A stretch of 64,000 bases of DNA from Membranipora membranacea (lineage: Eukaryota > Bryozoa > Gymnolaemata > Cheilostomatida > Membraniporidae). Shown in pieces: positions 63,701 to 64,000 of this stretch; position 1 is the first letter of the stretch, and the number at the start of each line of letters is the position of its first letter. Under the pieces are notes generated by a model. The model made no database searches, was not told where the DNA came from, and saw only the letters and a program-made list of their open reading frames with translations. The stretch is taken from NCBI GenBank assembly GCA_914767715.1, contig OU612068.1:23436001-23500000 (forward strand), given 5' to 3'. Position numbers and translations under genes: made by a program.

Positions 63701-63918
63701 CTTCTACTTATTCCATTTCTCACATTATTGTAGTTCTGGATCCAGTTGGCTGTTCAGCACACCGGAGCTGATGAGAGATATCCTTGTATGGATTAAGGAT
63801 GAGTACAACAACCCACCTCTATATATCACTGAAAACGGCTTCTCAGACAAAACAGGACAAATCAACGATGCTGATAGAATCGATTATTACAAATACTACA
63901 TCAATTATGTGATGCAAG
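57730..63918 (+). CDS. Secreted family 1 beta-glycosidase, 3' partial
   Basis: Retaining beta-glycosidase of the GH1 family (lactase-phlorizin hydrolase and myrosinase relatives). Eight exons join in phase: 57730-57892, 58182-58312, 58954-59088, 61068-61190, 61530-61707, 62029-62271, 62677-62827 and 63734-63918. They give about 436 residues; the last 60 or so lie right of the window. Residues 1-18 are a signal peptide. Family motifs are [48 protein letters not shown] with acid/base Glu193, and YITENGF with nucleophile Glu408. Both catalytic glutamates are present, so it should be active. The natural substrate cannot be told from sequence; digestion of plant or algal glycosides is a common role. 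Two SINEs lie in the last intron seen. Confidence 0.95.
60762..60936. mobile_element. Tigger/pogo-like MITE in GH1 intron
   Basis: A 175-bp segment starting CAGTGTAAGC and ending TTCACTTAATT in inverted sense, with TTAATTCAAAC near both ends and again inside. CAGTG ends next to TA on both sides (60760-60761 and 60937-60938) suit the pogo/Tigger group. It is diverged and non-coding. Confidence 0.6.
63020..63220 (-). repeat. tRNA-derived SINE in GH1 intron
   Basis: On the minus strand the head reads GGAGGTGGCTCAGTGGTTAG with B-box GGTTCGAATCC, followed by a body containing AGGTGTGCTCCGACCTGC and CTGAGAGCAAATTGG. The tRNA-like head contains intact-looking promoter boxes but is not a good cloverleaf, so it is a SINE rather than a tRNA gene. 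Confidence 0.8.
63474..63708 (-). repeat. tRNA-derived SINE in GH1 intron, second copy
   Basis: On the minus strand it has GAGGTAGCTCAGTTGGTTAG and B-box GGTTCAAATCC, the shared body AGGTGTGCTCCGACCTGC and the tail CTCTGTCTTCGGAGAGAG. It has the same orientation as the copy about 250 bp away, so the two may be separate insertions or a tandem pair. It lies only about 25 bp before the acceptor of exon 63734-63918. Confidence 0.8.
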
Positions 63919-64000
63919 GTATGAAAGGTTGAAAAATTATAAGCATGTGCAGTGAAACTTTATTGACATGCAAATAGAAGATAATCACATTTGGACGATC

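Overview
This 64 kb window is nuclear DNA from an animal. Every gene except one is split by GT-AG introns, coding density is low, base composition is AT-rich, and there are tRNA-derived SINEs, DNA transposons and miniature inverted-repeat elements throughout. The gene content (CCT zeta chaperonin, NADPH-cytochrome P450 reductase, an SFI1-type centrin-binding protein, a secreted family 1 glycosidase) is metazoan. The intron style and repeat load suggest a marine invertebrate, perhaps a non-vertebrate deuterostome or a lophotrochozoan; I cannot name the species from the sequence alone.

Layout: 1-4651, minus strand, most of CCT6 (the C-terminal end runs off the left edge). 4652-6271, divergent intergenic region with a CCAAT cluster. 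6272-16619, plus strand, complete P450 reductase in 14 coding exons (665 aa). 16620-19203, intergenic. 19204-24025, minus strand, a two-exon gene of about 1004 aa that joins a nucleotidyltransferase-fold domain to a long TPR array. Its only coding intron holds a hAT-type element (22209-23824) with a perfect 8-bp target-site duplication. 24292-31074, a 6.8 kb P-superfamily DNA transposon with about 70-bp terminal inverted repeats and a perfect 8-bp duplication, inserted about 270 bp upstream of that gene's start codon; it carries a multi-exon transposase that looks inactivated. 31083-33675, intergenic with a minisatellite and a small element. 33676-53049, minus strand, a 28-exon SFI1 homologue. 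One SFI1 intron contains a complete eight-exon gene on the other strand (44941-48909): a 622 aa type I membrane protein with a SUEL-lectin-like ectodomain and a tail ending in an NPxY motif. 53050-57729, intergenic with SINE pieces and a 694-bp near-perfect palindrome. 57730 to the right edge, plus strand, a secreted family 1 beta-glycosidase (eight exons seen, C-terminus outside the window).

The genes do not form one pathway. CCT6 folds cytoskeletal proteins, P450 reductase feeds electrons to ER cytochromes P450, SFI1 acts at centrioles with centrin, the glycosidase acts outside the cell, and the NTase-TPR and nested membrane-protein genes have no assigned function. The most unusual items are the NTase-TPR architecture, the P-type transposon with an RFX-like N-terminal segment and an internal inverted duplication of its own first exon, the nested lectin-like receptor, and a set of miniature elements with exact 8- or 9-bp target duplications, which points to recent mobility.
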